Assembly (NCBI GenBank): GCA_030378035.1
Contig: JAUCGI010000048.1
Span: 1-35,143 of the forward strand
Length of the DNA stretch: 35,143 nucleotides
Direction: 5' to 3'
DNA from: Desulfobacterales bacterium HSG2
GTDB lineage: Bacteria > Desulfobacterota > Desulfobacteria > Desulfobacterales > 4be13
In this document: positions 6,823 through 14,068 of the stretch, piece after piece
How the letters are laid out: every line of letters starts with the position of its first letter
How positions within the stretch are numbered: position 1 is the first letter of the stretch
Made by a program: the position numbers and the translations under genes
Notes under the pieces: generated by a model
Databases searched by the model: none
What the model was told of the DNA's origin: nothing
The model's input: only the letters and a program-made list of their open reading frames with translations

Positions 6823-8244
6823 TTACGATTTAATCCCGCCAACCGTGATCTTGGAGACCTTTACGGTCGGCTGTCCCAGGGATACCGGCGTCAATTGCCC
6901 GTCTTTGCCGCAGGTCCCGCCGGACTCAGCCATTTTAAAGTCATCCGCGACCATGACAATGTTGCGCAACACTTCAGGGCCGTTGCCGATAATGTTGACA
7001 TCCTTGATCGGTCGCGTCAGTCTGCCGTCTTCGATGAGATACCCGGACTTCACATAAAATGTGAAATCGCCTGCGCCGATAAAGACCGCCCCGTTGGTAA
7101 ATGTTTCAGCGTACAGACCTTTTTTCACACTGCGGATGATCTCCTCTTTTTTGTGAGGGCCCGGGAGCATGTAGGTATTGCGCATTCTCGGTATGGGGGC
7201 AAAACGGAAGGACTGACGCCGACCGTTCCCTGTGGGTTTCACTTTGTAATGTCTGGCGCTGATTCTGTCATGCAGATAACTCCGCAGGATCCCATCTTCC
7301 ACAAGACACGTTTTTTCGGTATCATTTCCCTCGTCATCCATGTTAATAGAACCGCGGACATTCGGATTTGTGCCGTCATCCACAATGGTGACAAATTTCT
7401 CCGCTACACGCTGATTCATCTTGTCGCAGAAGATCGAGATTTTTTTCCGGTTAAAATCGGCTTCCATGCCGTGGCCGATGGCTTCGTGCAAAAGAATGCC
7501 GGAGCGGCCTGCGGCCAGGACAACTGGCATCTCTCCGGCCTCGGGCTTCACCGCGTCAAACAGCTCCATTGTCCGAAGGACAGGCTCTTTTGCCAACCGG
7601 TCAACGGTTTCCTGAGTCATAAATTCAATGCCGCTGCGTGCGGAAAGATTAAAATAATTCTGCTCCCGCTGACCCTTCTGCTCGGCTGTGCAGGTCACGG
7701 AGATTTGGATCATCGGCTTGTAATCATGCACAATCCTTCCGTCAGACGTCGCGATCAGAATATAACCGATTCCGTCGCCAAAGGAGATATTGCATTTAAT
7801 TACCCGGTTATCCTCGGCAAAAACTTTTTCATTAATCTCTTGCAGAAAAGGAATTTTCCGATCAATGGAAACCTTTTCCCACGGGGTTTCAATGGGATAA
7901 TAATTCGGCAGTTTGTGGTATTTCACCGAAACAGGCCCGGACTTTTTACCCGAGTCCGCAATGTTTGCAGCGGCCTTTGCAGCGAGTTTCATGGCCTCCG
8001 GCGTGATTTCATCGGTGAAGGAATAACCGGTCTGATCGCCTTTTAAAACACGGATACCGACGCCGAAATCGGCACTGCAATGGGCGCGGTTGACAGCACT
8101 GTCCTCCAGTCGGATATGATTTGCAATGCTGTGCTGAAAGAAGAGATCGCAATAATCGCCCCCGCGTGACAGAGCCTGGGACATTACCTTGCGGATAATC
8201 TTCTCATCAATACTGAAATGGTTGTAATAATCTGTTAAGTTCAT
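6823..8244 (-). CDS. tldD: TldD/PmbA family metalloprotease TldD
   Basis: The protein has 473 residues, the usual length for TldD. TldD pairs with TldE/PmbA as a cytoplasmic zinc peptidase acting on unfolded peptides and modified-peptide precursors. The zinc site HEAIGHGMEADF carries the HExxxH motif; before it lies AGRSGILL and after it the glycine-rich TNPNVRGSINMDDEG. The C-terminal end has ESGGTCGKDGQLTPVSLGQP, which is diagnostic for the family, with the typical Cys following GG. ATG 8244 (MNLTDYYNHF) is chosen because everything upstream in frame is heptamer array (TVNRQ repeats). No pmbA partner is in view. Confidence 0.92.
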   Translation of the reverse strand: MNLTDYYNHFSIDEKIIRKVMSQALSRGGDYCDLFFQHSIANHIRLEDSAVNRAHCSADFGVGIRVLKGDQTGYSFTDEITPEAMKLAAKAAANIADSGKKSGPVSVKYHKLPNYYPIETPWEKVSIDRKIPFLQEINEKVFAEDNRVIKCNISFGDGIGYILIATSDGRIVHDYKPMIQISVTCTAEQKGQREQNYFNLSARSGIEFMTQETVDRLAKEPVLRTMELFDAVKPEAGEMPVVLAAGRSGILLHEAIGHGMEADFNRKKISIFCDKMNQRVAEKFVTIVDDGTNPNVRGSINMDDEGNDTEKTCLVEDGILRSYLHDRISARHYKVKPTGNGRRQSFRFAPIPRMRNTYMLPGPHKKEEIIRSVKKGLYAETFTNGAVFIGAGDFTFYVKSGYLIEDGRLTRPIKDVNIIGNGPEVLRNIVMVADDFKMAESGGTCGKDGQLTPVSLGQPTVKVSKITVGGIKS

Positions 8245-8255
8245 TTTAATTTCTC

Positions 8256-8479
8256 GGTTGACGGTTGTCAGTTGACGGTTGCCAGTTGACGGTTGCCAGT
8301 TGACGGTTGACGGTTGCCAGTTGACGGTTGCCAGTTGACGGTTGACGGTTGCCAGTTGACGGTTGACAGTTGACGGTTGACGGTTGACGGTTGTAATCGC
8401 CAACTGTTCACTGTCAACTGTCAACTGTCAACTGTCAACTGTTCACCGTCAACCGTCAACCGTCAACCGTCAACTGTTC
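8256..8479. repeat. Heptamer array with inverted arms, GGTTGAC / AGTTGAC against ACTGTCA / ACCGTCA
   Basis: The left arm, 8256-8395, is twenty 7-nt words (GGTTGAC, AGTTGAC, GGTTGCC, GGTTGTC). The right arm, 8403-8479, is eleven words (ACTGTCA, ACCGTCA, ACTGTTC) that are reverse complements of the left words. A seven-base hinge near 8396-8402 joins them. The structure can form a long cruciform or hairpin between tldD and the HAD gene. The right arm encodes the last residues and the stop codon of the HAD gene, and the left arm lies 12 bases before the tldD start. Confidence 0.9.
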
Positions 8480-9079
8480 TTCAATTTCCTTTAAGCTGGT
8501 TATATGAAAGTCCGCGGCAAGGGACGGGTTGTTGTATGCAATGAAGGGAATTTCCGCAGCTTTTGCTGCGATTTCATCTAATTCCGAATCCCCCACATAA
8601 ATTACTTCCCGGGGCCCGACATTAAAATATTCCAGAACTTTGATAAGCGGATCGGCAAAGGGTTTGGGCCGGAAAACATCAAGAGCGGTGATAACCAGAT
8701 CAAAATCATCTTCAAGGTCGAATTCAGCGAGGACCAGGGGCATTGTGTCTGTCCGATTGGTGACAATGGCAGTTTTGTATCCGGGCCTCAGCTTTCTGAG
8801 CAGGGGTTTCAAGTATGGTTCCGGTTCCATATCTTTGATGAACGCGTTGTATGTCATGTTTTTCCGATAGGCTTCCGCGGCCTCACGCTGGTTTTCATCA
8901 CCAAAGAGATAGGCAATCGTCTCATTCACGGTATGCATGTGACAATACGCAAACTGTTCAGGGGTCATCTCAGGTCTGCCGAAATGCGTCAGAATCTGAT
9001 TATAGTACCCCGTGTTTGCCTTTACTGTGTCAAAAAGAACGCCGTCACAGTCAAAAGCGACAACTTTGATATCCTTCAT
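8456..9079 (-). CDS. HAD-superfamily hydrolase, phosphoglycolate phosphatase-like
   Basis: The protein has 207 residues. Motif I is VVAFDCDGVLFDTV (nucleophile and acid Asp at DCD), motif II is TAIVTNRTD (T/N), motif III is the Lys in DVFRPKPFADP, and motif IV is VIYVGDSELDEIAA. The helical cap between motifs I and II is of C1 type, as in Gph-like phosphatases. The substrate cannot be read from the sequence. The last eight residues (EEQLTVDG) run into the heptamer array, whose embedded TGA ends the frame. Confidence 0.85.
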   Translation of the reverse strand: MKDIKVVAFDCDGVLFDTVKANTGYYNQILTHFGRPEMTPEQFAYCHMHTVNETIAYLFGDENQREAAEAYRKNMTYNAFIKDMEPEPYLKPLLRKLRPGYKTAIVTNRTDTMPLVLAEFDLEDDFDLVITALDVFRPKPFADPLIKVLEYFNVGPREVIYVGDSELDEIAAKAAEIPFIAYNNPSLAADFHITSLKEIEEQLTVDG

Positions 9080-9114
9080 AGCAGGTTGTTTTTCCCTTTC
9101 TGTTCAATGAAGAA

Positions 9115-9137
9115 ACCGGGTTCTGAAAAAACCCGGT
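9115..9137. terminator. Stem-loop ACCGGGTT-loop-AACCCGGT
   Basis: A perfect 8-bp stem with a 7-base A-rich loop lies between the DUF1573 gene and the HAD start. On the plus strand it is followed by AACATTTTT, a weak T tract. On the minus strand no T run follows. It may separate the two minus-strand transcription units, but it is not a textbook rho-independent terminator for that strand. Confidence 0.4.
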
Positions 9138-9148
9138 AACATTTTTCC

Positions 9149-9281
9149 TGATTATAACGGATTTAGGGACCCGTGAACTTAAACTTGAACTTGAACCTGC
9201 CCGTAAATGAATGTTTCAGGTTCAGGTTCACGTTCAGGTTCACGTTTAAGTTTACGGTCTCCCCTAAATCCCTTATAATCA
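9149..9281. repeat. Inverted-repeat element with TGATTATAACG ends and hexamer arms
   Basis: The left end TGATTATAACGGATTTAGGG and the right end CCCCTAAATCCCTTATAATC plus A are inverted copies. Between them, arms built of AACTTG hexamers pair with CAGGTT/CACGTT hexamers around a short centre near 9211. The ends match two other elements in the window (13481 and 19871). It begins 4 bases after the DUF1573 stop on the minus strand. Confidence 0.75.
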
Positions 9282-9284
9282 GGG

Positions 9285-10013
9285 CTATTCTTTCTTCTCT
9301 GGCTTGCTGTCGGAAATATTGCCTTTGACACTTATTCTGATTTCCGGATTGATTTTACTATCCGTTTTCAAATAGATCGTGTCGTGATATCTGCCTTTTT
9401 CCTTCATCAGATTTTCAACAGTCAGCAGGTATTCAGAACCTTCTGTCTCTTTCAGATTAAAACGTATGTCCTTTCCTCTCCTTGCACGAGTTTCCAAAAT
9501 CCTGAAAGGATATTTTTCTTTGGGAATAATCCTCACAGATCTCTCTATCGGCTGACCTGCAATCCCCTTCAGACTCACCTTTTTCGGAGTAATGGTGACA
9601 AATTTTTCCACCTGGCCCCTCATTGTCAGTTTGAGGGTCGGATGTTTTTTGTCATTGGTGTAAACGGTTGCAGCCTTTACGAGTCTGCCACCGCGGCCTT
9701 TTGTCTTCACTTTGATTGTGATTGTTCCCTCACCACCGGGAGGGATATCCTCTTTTGGAAAAGAGGTTGCCGTACACCCTCAGCCCGCCGTAACTTTTTT
9801 AATTTTCAGAGGGGCCGTGCCTTTGTTCTGAATAATAAAATCATGCATTACGTCAGTTCCCTCCACCACAGACGGAAACTCATGTCTGTCTGAGGGCAGA
9901 AAGGCAATCGGCGCGTTCTGAGTCTCGGGAACATTTCCGGCACTCAGAGAAGCCGATACGGGAAATAAGACGCAAAATGCAAAGATCACAGCAATAAATG
10001 TTTTGAATCTCAT
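9285..10013 (-). CDS. Exported DUF1573 protein with an in-frame UGA at a conserved Cys
   Basis: The frame runs from ATG 10013 (MRFKTFIAVIFAFCVLF signal peptide, RBS AAGGAG 7 bases upstream) to the stop at 9285 and is interrupted by TGA at 9780-9782. Before it: PSVVEGTDVMHDFIIQNKGT and LKIKKVTAG. After it, in the same frame: GCTATSFPKEDIPPGGEGTI and KHPTLKLTMRG, all typical of the DUF1573 immunoglobulin-like domain. The paralog next door has SCGCT here, so UGA stands exactly where the first Cys of CxC belongs. It is either a nonsense mutation (TGC to TGA) or selenocysteine. Function is unknown; family members are periplasmic or outer-membrane proteins. Confidence 0.7.
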
Positions 10014-10031
10014 AAGCAAAACTCCTTTTTT

Positions 10032-10194
10032 TAAATTGAGCGATTCTTATCTGCAAAAACCGGTCAGATGCCCGGCAAGCCTGACACCGCATGTTTTGTG
10101 ATTTTAACCCGGCGGGTTAGAATTCGGAAACCGCTGTTATCCCGGTCTTGCTGAACGAGAGTTGTATTCGGCTCAAAAAAACCGCTCAATTTAG
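10032..10194. repeat. Inverted repeat TAAATTGAGCG ... CGCTCAATTTA with inner hairpin
   Basis: An 11-bp exact inverted repeat bounds about 160 bases upstream of the first DUF1573 gene. Inside lies the short palindrome TTAACCCGGCGGGTTAG (10107-10122). From 10231 a 22-base direct repeat beginning AATGATTTTC and ending ACTCCGG(T/A)CT occurs twice in tandem before the next gene's 3' end. No coding frame is supported in this gap. Confidence 0.45.
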
Positions 10195-10304
10195 GTTAAA
10201 TAAAACCTGACTTTGAAAATCCTTTTTTCCTCTTCCGAAAAATGATTTTCAAACTCCGGTCTAATGATTTTCGGACTCCGGACTATATGTCCTCGCATAA
10301 ACGG

Positions 10305-11393
10305 CTATTTTTCCTTCTTCAAACCGCTCTCAAAAATATTGCCGCTGACGCTTATTTTAATCCTAGGCTTGCTTGGACTGTCCGTTTCCAAGATGATGGT
10401 ATCATAATATCTGCTTCTCTCCTTCATCAGGTTTTTAACGGTCAGCAGGTATTCAGTCCTTTCTGTTTTTTCGACATCATCCGGTGTTTTTTCAGCATCG
10501 TCCGGTGTTTTTTCAGCGTCATCCGGTGCATCATCCGGTGTTTTTTTGACTTCATTCAGCACAAGACTTATGTTCTTTCCCTTTTTTGCCTCGGCTTTCA
10601 AAATTTTGAACGGATAATTTTCTTTAGCAATAATCCTGACAGTTTTTTCTATCGGATGCCCCACAGACCCATTCAATCTCACCCTTTCCGGGATAAGGGT
10701 GGCAAATCTTTCAACGTCACCCCTCATTGTCAGTCCGAGCATCGGATGTTCTTTGTCATTGGTGTAAATGGTTGCAGTCTTTACGAGTCTGCCCCAGCGG
10801 CCTTTTGTGTCCACTTTGACTGTGATTATTTCCTCACCGCCGGGTGGGATATCCTCTTTGGTTGTTTCCTCACCGCCGAGTGGGATATCCTCTTTGGTTG
10901 TTTCTTCACCACCGGGTGGGATATCCTCTCTGGTTGTTTCTTCACCACCGGGTGGGATATCCTCTTTGGTTGTTTCTTCACCACCGGGTGGGATATCCTC
11001 TTTGGTTGTTTCTTCACCACCGGGTGGGATATCCTCTTTGGTTGTTTCTTCACCACCGGGTGGGATATCCTCTTTGGTTGTTTCTTCACCATCGGGAGGG
11101 ATATCCTCCCCCTTGAAAAAGGCAACCGTACACCCGCAGCTCGTTATAATCTTTTCAATTTTCAGAGGTTCTGTGCCTCTGCTTTGGATGACAAAATTAT
11201 ATATTACCTCCTCCCCTTCTAACACAGATGGAAATTCATATTTTTTCAACGGCAGAAAGGCAGCCGGCCCCTCACGATTTGGGGGAACCTCTTCAATTTC
11301 AGGCGCGCTTTGCGGTTGGGACCTCAACGAAGTCGGCACGGAAAATAAAACAGAAAATGCAAACATCAGGGCAACAGATATTTTGAATCTCAT
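10305..11393 (-). CDS. Exported DUF1573 protein with 12-residue repeat expansion
   Basis: The start at ATG 11393 (MRFKISVALMFAFSVLFS) matches the paralog's start context (AAGGAATTTTGCTT upstream) and gives a signal peptide. The DUF1573 fold is visible as EFPSVLEGEEVIYNFVIQSR, then KIITSCGCTVAFFKG with the CxC pair intact, EHPMLGLTMRGDVERF, and a second beta domain ending in KPRIKISVSGN. Compared with the paralog it carries two insertions: eight copies of KEDIPPGGEETT where the paralog has one, and an Asp/Pro-rich stretch of about four TPDDAEK-like units before TEYLLTVKNLMKE. The two genes are a tandem duplication. Function is unknown. Confidence 0.8.
   Translation of the reverse strand: MRFKISVALMFAFSVLFSVPTSLRSQPQSAPEIEEVPPNREGPAAFLPLKKYEFPSVLEGEEVIYNFVIQSRGTEPLKIEKIITSCGCTVAFFKGEDIPPDGEETTKEDIPPGGEETTKEDIPPGGEETTKEDIPPGGEETTKEDIPPGGEETTREDIPPGGEETTKEDIPLGGEETTKEDIPPGGEEIITVKVDTKGRWGRLVKTATIYTNDKEHPMLGLTMRGDVERFATLIPERVRLNGSVGHPIEKTVRIIAKENYPFKILKAEAKKGKNISLVLNEVKKTPDDAPDDAEKTPDDAEKTPDDVEKTERTEYLLTVKNLMKERSRYYDTIILETDSPSKPRIKISVSGNIFESGLKKEK
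10824..11111. repeat. Eight tandem 36-bp coding repeats
   Basis: Each unit encodes (K/R/G)EDIPPGGEETT on the minus strand, with at most a few substitutions between copies (one DGEETT, one IPLGG, a terminal GEEII). Near-identity at the DNA level indicates recent expansion by slippage or unequal recombination, with the single unit of the neighbouring paralog as the ancestral state. The repeat is open in several other frames on both strands, which creates spurious reading frames. Confidence 0.9.
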
Positions 11394-11694
11394 AAGCAAA
11401 ATTCCTTTTTTTATCATGAAAAAATACACTTTAAAAAATACACTTTCAAAACCGAAAAAGCCCGGTTTTTCATGGTCAGGCAAAATCCGATCTGACCAGC
11501 CGAATCTGCCAATCCGGCTGGAGCTTTTTTAGAACTACTGATACCTAATCATTTAATTTGCATTTTTTTCAAAATGTCAAGGCACATTTGAAGTTATTGT
11601 TCACAAACTTACTATTTTGCCCGGTTTAATAAAAAAATAAAAATCGGGCATGTCTGAAATTGAAAGTTGGAACTGAAAACTTAAAAGTTCCGAA
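11394..11694 (-). promoter_or_regulatory. AT-rich leader with a possible promoter for the repeat-bearing DUF1573 gene
   Basis: This 301-base gap has no supported gene. On the minus strand TTGACA (11575-11580) is followed 17 bases later by ATTAAA (11552-11557), a plausible sigma-70 -35 box with a poor -10 box, about 160 bases before the DUF1573 start. A GCCCG/CGGGC stem with an A/T-rich loop lies at about 11617-11648. Confidence 0.25.
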
Positions 11695-11880
11695 TTATGT
11701 TTCCTTTTCGCCAGTTTCCCCTTTGGTTGTTTTTTGGGGGCATTTAACGGTCTCTTCAATGGTATTGTAAATATTTTTAAATAATTCGGAAAAACCTGTC
11801 GGAGAGACCCTGCCGGTTTCGATAAATTTCACAACAATCTCTTTGGATGCTCTGAGAATCTGTTCATCAATGGAAGCCAT
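11695..11880 (-). CDS. Small conserved hypothetical protein, MucR N-terminus-like
   Basis: The protein has 61 residues (MASIDEQILRASKEIVVKFI, then ETGRVSPTGFSELFKNIYNT). The helix pattern, with E-I-V-x-x-F/Y and a V-S/P-P stretch followed by L-x-x-x-I-Y, resembles the N-terminal oligomerisation half of Ros/MucR regulators. There is no zinc finger, and the C-terminal tail is Lys/Thr-rich. Upstream on the minus strand the sequence runs into a heptamer array 20 bases before the ATG. The likeness is a pattern judgement; the function is not known. Confidence 0.55.
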   Translation of the reverse strand: MASIDEQILRASKEIVVKFIETGRVSPTGFSELFKNIYNTIEETVKCPQKTTKGETGEKET

Positions 11881-11900
11881 TTTGAATTTCCTTTATATTT

Positions 11901-12348
11901 GATGCCTGATGCCTGATGCCTGATGCCTGATGTTTGATGTTTGATGCCTGATGTTTGATGTTTGATGCTTGATGCTTGATGCTTGATGCTTGATGCTTGA
12001 TGCTTGATGCTTGATGCTTGATGCTTGATGCTTGATGCTTGATGCCTGATGCCTGATGTTTGATGTTTGATGCCTGATGTTTGATGTTTGATGCCTGATG
12101 TTTGATGTCTGATGCCTGATGTTTGATGCCTGATGTTTGATGCTTGAAACTTAAAGCTTAAAAGTTAAAAGTTAAAAGTTAAAACTCAAAACTTAATTAT
12201 CCAGCATCAAGCATCAAGCATCCAGCATCAAGCATCAAGCATCAAGCATCCAGCATCAAGCATCAAGCATCCAGCATCAAGCATCCAGCATCAAGCATCC
12301 AGCATCCAGCATCCAGTATCAAACATCAAACATCAAACATCAAACATA
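11901..12348. repeat. 448-bp heptamer array with inverted arms, GATGCTT against AAGCATC
   Basis: There are sixty-four consecutive 7-nt words in one unbroken register. 11901-12145 holds 35 words of GATGCCT, GATGTTT and GATGCTT. 12146-12201 holds eight transitional words (GAAACTT, AAAGCTT, AAAAGTT, AAAACTC, AATTATC). 12202-12348 holds 21 words of AAGCATC, CAGCATC and AAACATC. The outer words are reverse complements of each other, so the whole array is a head-to-head inverted repeat. It fills the gap between the small hypothetical protein and map, and encodes map's final codon and stop. Confidence 0.92.
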
Positions 12349-13245
12349 AGGCGTCAGGCTCTCAAACCCGTCTTCTGTGACAAGAACGGTCTGTTCAAAC
12401 TGGGCCGAAAGTGATCCGTCTTTGGTGACAGCCGTCCACTTGTCCTTCAGGAGATACAGGTCCTTTTTTCCCAGGTTGATCATCGGTTCAATGGTAAAGA
12501 CCATTCCCGGAACCAGAGGAATCCCATCCCCGCGCTTTCCGTAATGGGGGACCTGCGGGGCTTCGTGGAACTGAAACCCGATCCCGTGGCCCACGAATTC
12601 TCTGACAACCGAGGCCCCTCTTCCTTCCGCGGACTTCTGAATGGCCCAGCCGATATCGCCGATGGTGTTTCCGGGACGGACCATCTTTATCCCGGCTTTC
12701 ATGCTATCCCTGGATATTTCCACAATTTTTCTCGCGTTCGGCCCGGGCGTCCCCACAAAAAAGGTTTTATTCGCGTCCGCAAAATATCCCTTTAAGACAG
12801 AAGTTACATCCACATTTACAATATCCCCGTCATTTAAGACTCTGTCCCCGGGAATCCCATGACATATAACCTCGTTGACAGAAACACAGGTGCTTTTCGG
12901 AAAGCCCCGATAGCGCAGAGGCGCAGGTTTGGCCCCGTTTTTGACGGTGAATTCATGAACGAGGGTATTAATATTATCGGTGGTCATTCCCGGTTTTATT
13001 TCCGATTCCACAAGATCGAGGGTATCTAATACCAGGCGGCCGGCCTGTCGGATGCCTTCGATATCCTCTTTTCCCTTTAATCGGATTTTGTATTGTCTGT
13101 AATAAAAATGCCGGGTGCTTTCAAATGTTTTTGGCGGCGCCTTTCCTTTTCGGAGACAGCATTTTTTGTATTTGAGACCACTTCCACAGGGGCAGGGATT
13201 GTTCCTGCCGATTTTTGCCTTTTTTTTACTCATTTGGAATTTCAT
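12340..13245 (-). CDS. map: Type I methionine aminopeptidase with SEC-C zinc motif
   Basis: The protein has 301 residues from ATG 13245 (ATG 13233 or TTG 13281 are alternatives). Residues ~10-35 carry the SEC-C metal motif GRNNPCPCGSGLKYKKCC, found in a subset of bacterial MetAPs and in SecA, probably for ribosome interaction. The pita-bread catalytic domain follows: TCVSVNEVICHGIPGD, then NVDVTSVLKGYFADANKTF (the two metal Asp residues), GHGIGFQFHEAPQV (His ligands), FTIEPM (Glu) and SAQFEQTVLVTEDG (Glu). It removes initiator Met from nascent proteins. The stop TGA comes from the adjoining heptamer array. Confidence 0.93.
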   Translation of the reverse strand: MKFQMSKKKAKIGRNNPCPCGSGLKYKKCCLRKGKAPPKTFESTRHFYYRQYKIRLKGKEDIEGIRQAGRLVLDTLDLVESEIKPGMTTDNINTLVHEFTVKNGAKPAPLRYRGFPKSTCVSVNEVICHGIPGDRVLNDGDIVNVDVTSVLKGYFADANKTFFVGTPGPNARKIVEISRDSMKAGIKMVRPGNTIGDIGWAIQKSAEGRGASVVREFVGHGIGFQFHEAPQVPHYGKRGDGIPLVPGMVFTIEPMINLGKKDLYLLKDKWTAVTKDGSLSAQFEQTVLVTEDGFESLTPYV

Positions 13246-13302
13246 TGCCTGACCATTATCAAAGTTATTAAGTTTTTTCAATTAATTTTTCTAACAATTT
13301 AT

Positions 13303-13459
13303 AAACATTTGTGGGCATCCTTCATCTGTCAGTTTACATTTTATCGCGGAACGATTTTGCAAACCGTTCCGAGCGACCTGCAAAGCCGTTCCGCAAGTCG
13401 GAAAAAGTGCAAACTACTTTTCAGCTTCCATGAAGGATGCCCATTTGTGCAAATGTTTT
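13303..13459. repeat. Inverted-repeat element bounded by GGGCATCCTTCAT / ATGAAGGATGCCC
   Basis: The outer arms AACATTTGTGGGCATCCTTC (13303 on) and ATGAAGGATGCCC...CAAATGTT (13430-13459) are inverted copies with a small insertion in the right arm. Inside, CGGAACG and CGTTCCG words pair into two short hairpins. The element lies upstream of map, immediately before the tandem repeat element. No coding content. Confidence 0.6.
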
Positions 13460-13480
13460 TTGGATATTCATCAACTGTTG

Positions 13481-13996
13481 GATTATAACGCCTTTTGGGG
13501 AGCTTGCTCCGACAAGGGGTTTCAGGGGCCCCGCCCTGTCATTCCGGGCAAAAATGATAAGAATCGGCAGGATTCTTATCATTTTTGACCCGGAATCCAC
13601 CGCCTCCCAAAAGGCGTTATAATCAGAAATTGCTCCGACAAGGGGTTTCAGGGGCCCCGCCCTGTCATTCCGGGCAAAAATGATAAGAATCGGCAGGATT
13701 CTTATCATTTTTGACCCGGAATCCACCGCCTCCCAAAAGGCGTTATTGCTCCGACAAGGGGTTTCAGCGGCCCCCTGTCATTCCGGGCAAAAATGATAAG
13801 AATCGGCAGGATTCTTATCATTTTTGACCCGGAATCCACCGCCTCCCCAAAAGGCGTTATAATCAGAAATTGCTCCGACAAGGGGTTTTAGCGGCCCCGC
13901 CCTGTCATTCCGGGCAAAAATGATAAGAATCGGCAGGATTCTTATCATTTTTGACCCGGAATCCACCGCCTCCCAAAAGGCGTTATAATCAGAAAT
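13481..13996. repeat. TGATTATAACG-family element with four tandem ~126-bp units
   Basis: The left terminus GATTATAACGCCTTTTGGGG (13481) is inverted relative to the right terminus CCCAAAAGGCGTTATAATC. The body is repeated four times: 13505-13630, 13631-13746 (lacking the terminal AATCAGAAAT), 13747-13870 and 13871-13996. Each unit has a perfect stem AAAAATGATAAGAATC / GATTCTTATCATTTTT around GGCAG, extended by ATTCCGGG/CCCGGAAT with a one-base bulge. Only the first unit has the left terminus. Short frames across it merely follow the repeat. Confidence 0.88.
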
Positions 13997-14068
13997 TGCC
14001 TTTCATAAAGGTCTTATTTATGTATAAGCGATAATAATCGCTTGGGCCTTCCTCTCTCTCTTGGCATT

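Noticed and set aside
10242-11532. Plus-strand frames of up to 326 residues opposite the DUF1573 gene
   Set aside because: They are antisense images of the 36-bp repeat (SSPPGGIS- and FFTTGWDILFGC-type repeats) with no family features, while the minus strand encodes a recognisable domain.
2832-12348. Heptamer arrays as CRISPR arrays
   Set aside because: There are no spacers; the 7-nt unit is contiguous and far shorter than a CRISPR repeat, and no cas genes are present.
13421-13966. Repeated short frames (SGSKMIRILPILIIFARNDRA-like) in the 126-bp tandem units
   Set aside because: They follow the hairpin repeat, recur unchanged in each unit, and lack ribosome binding sites.
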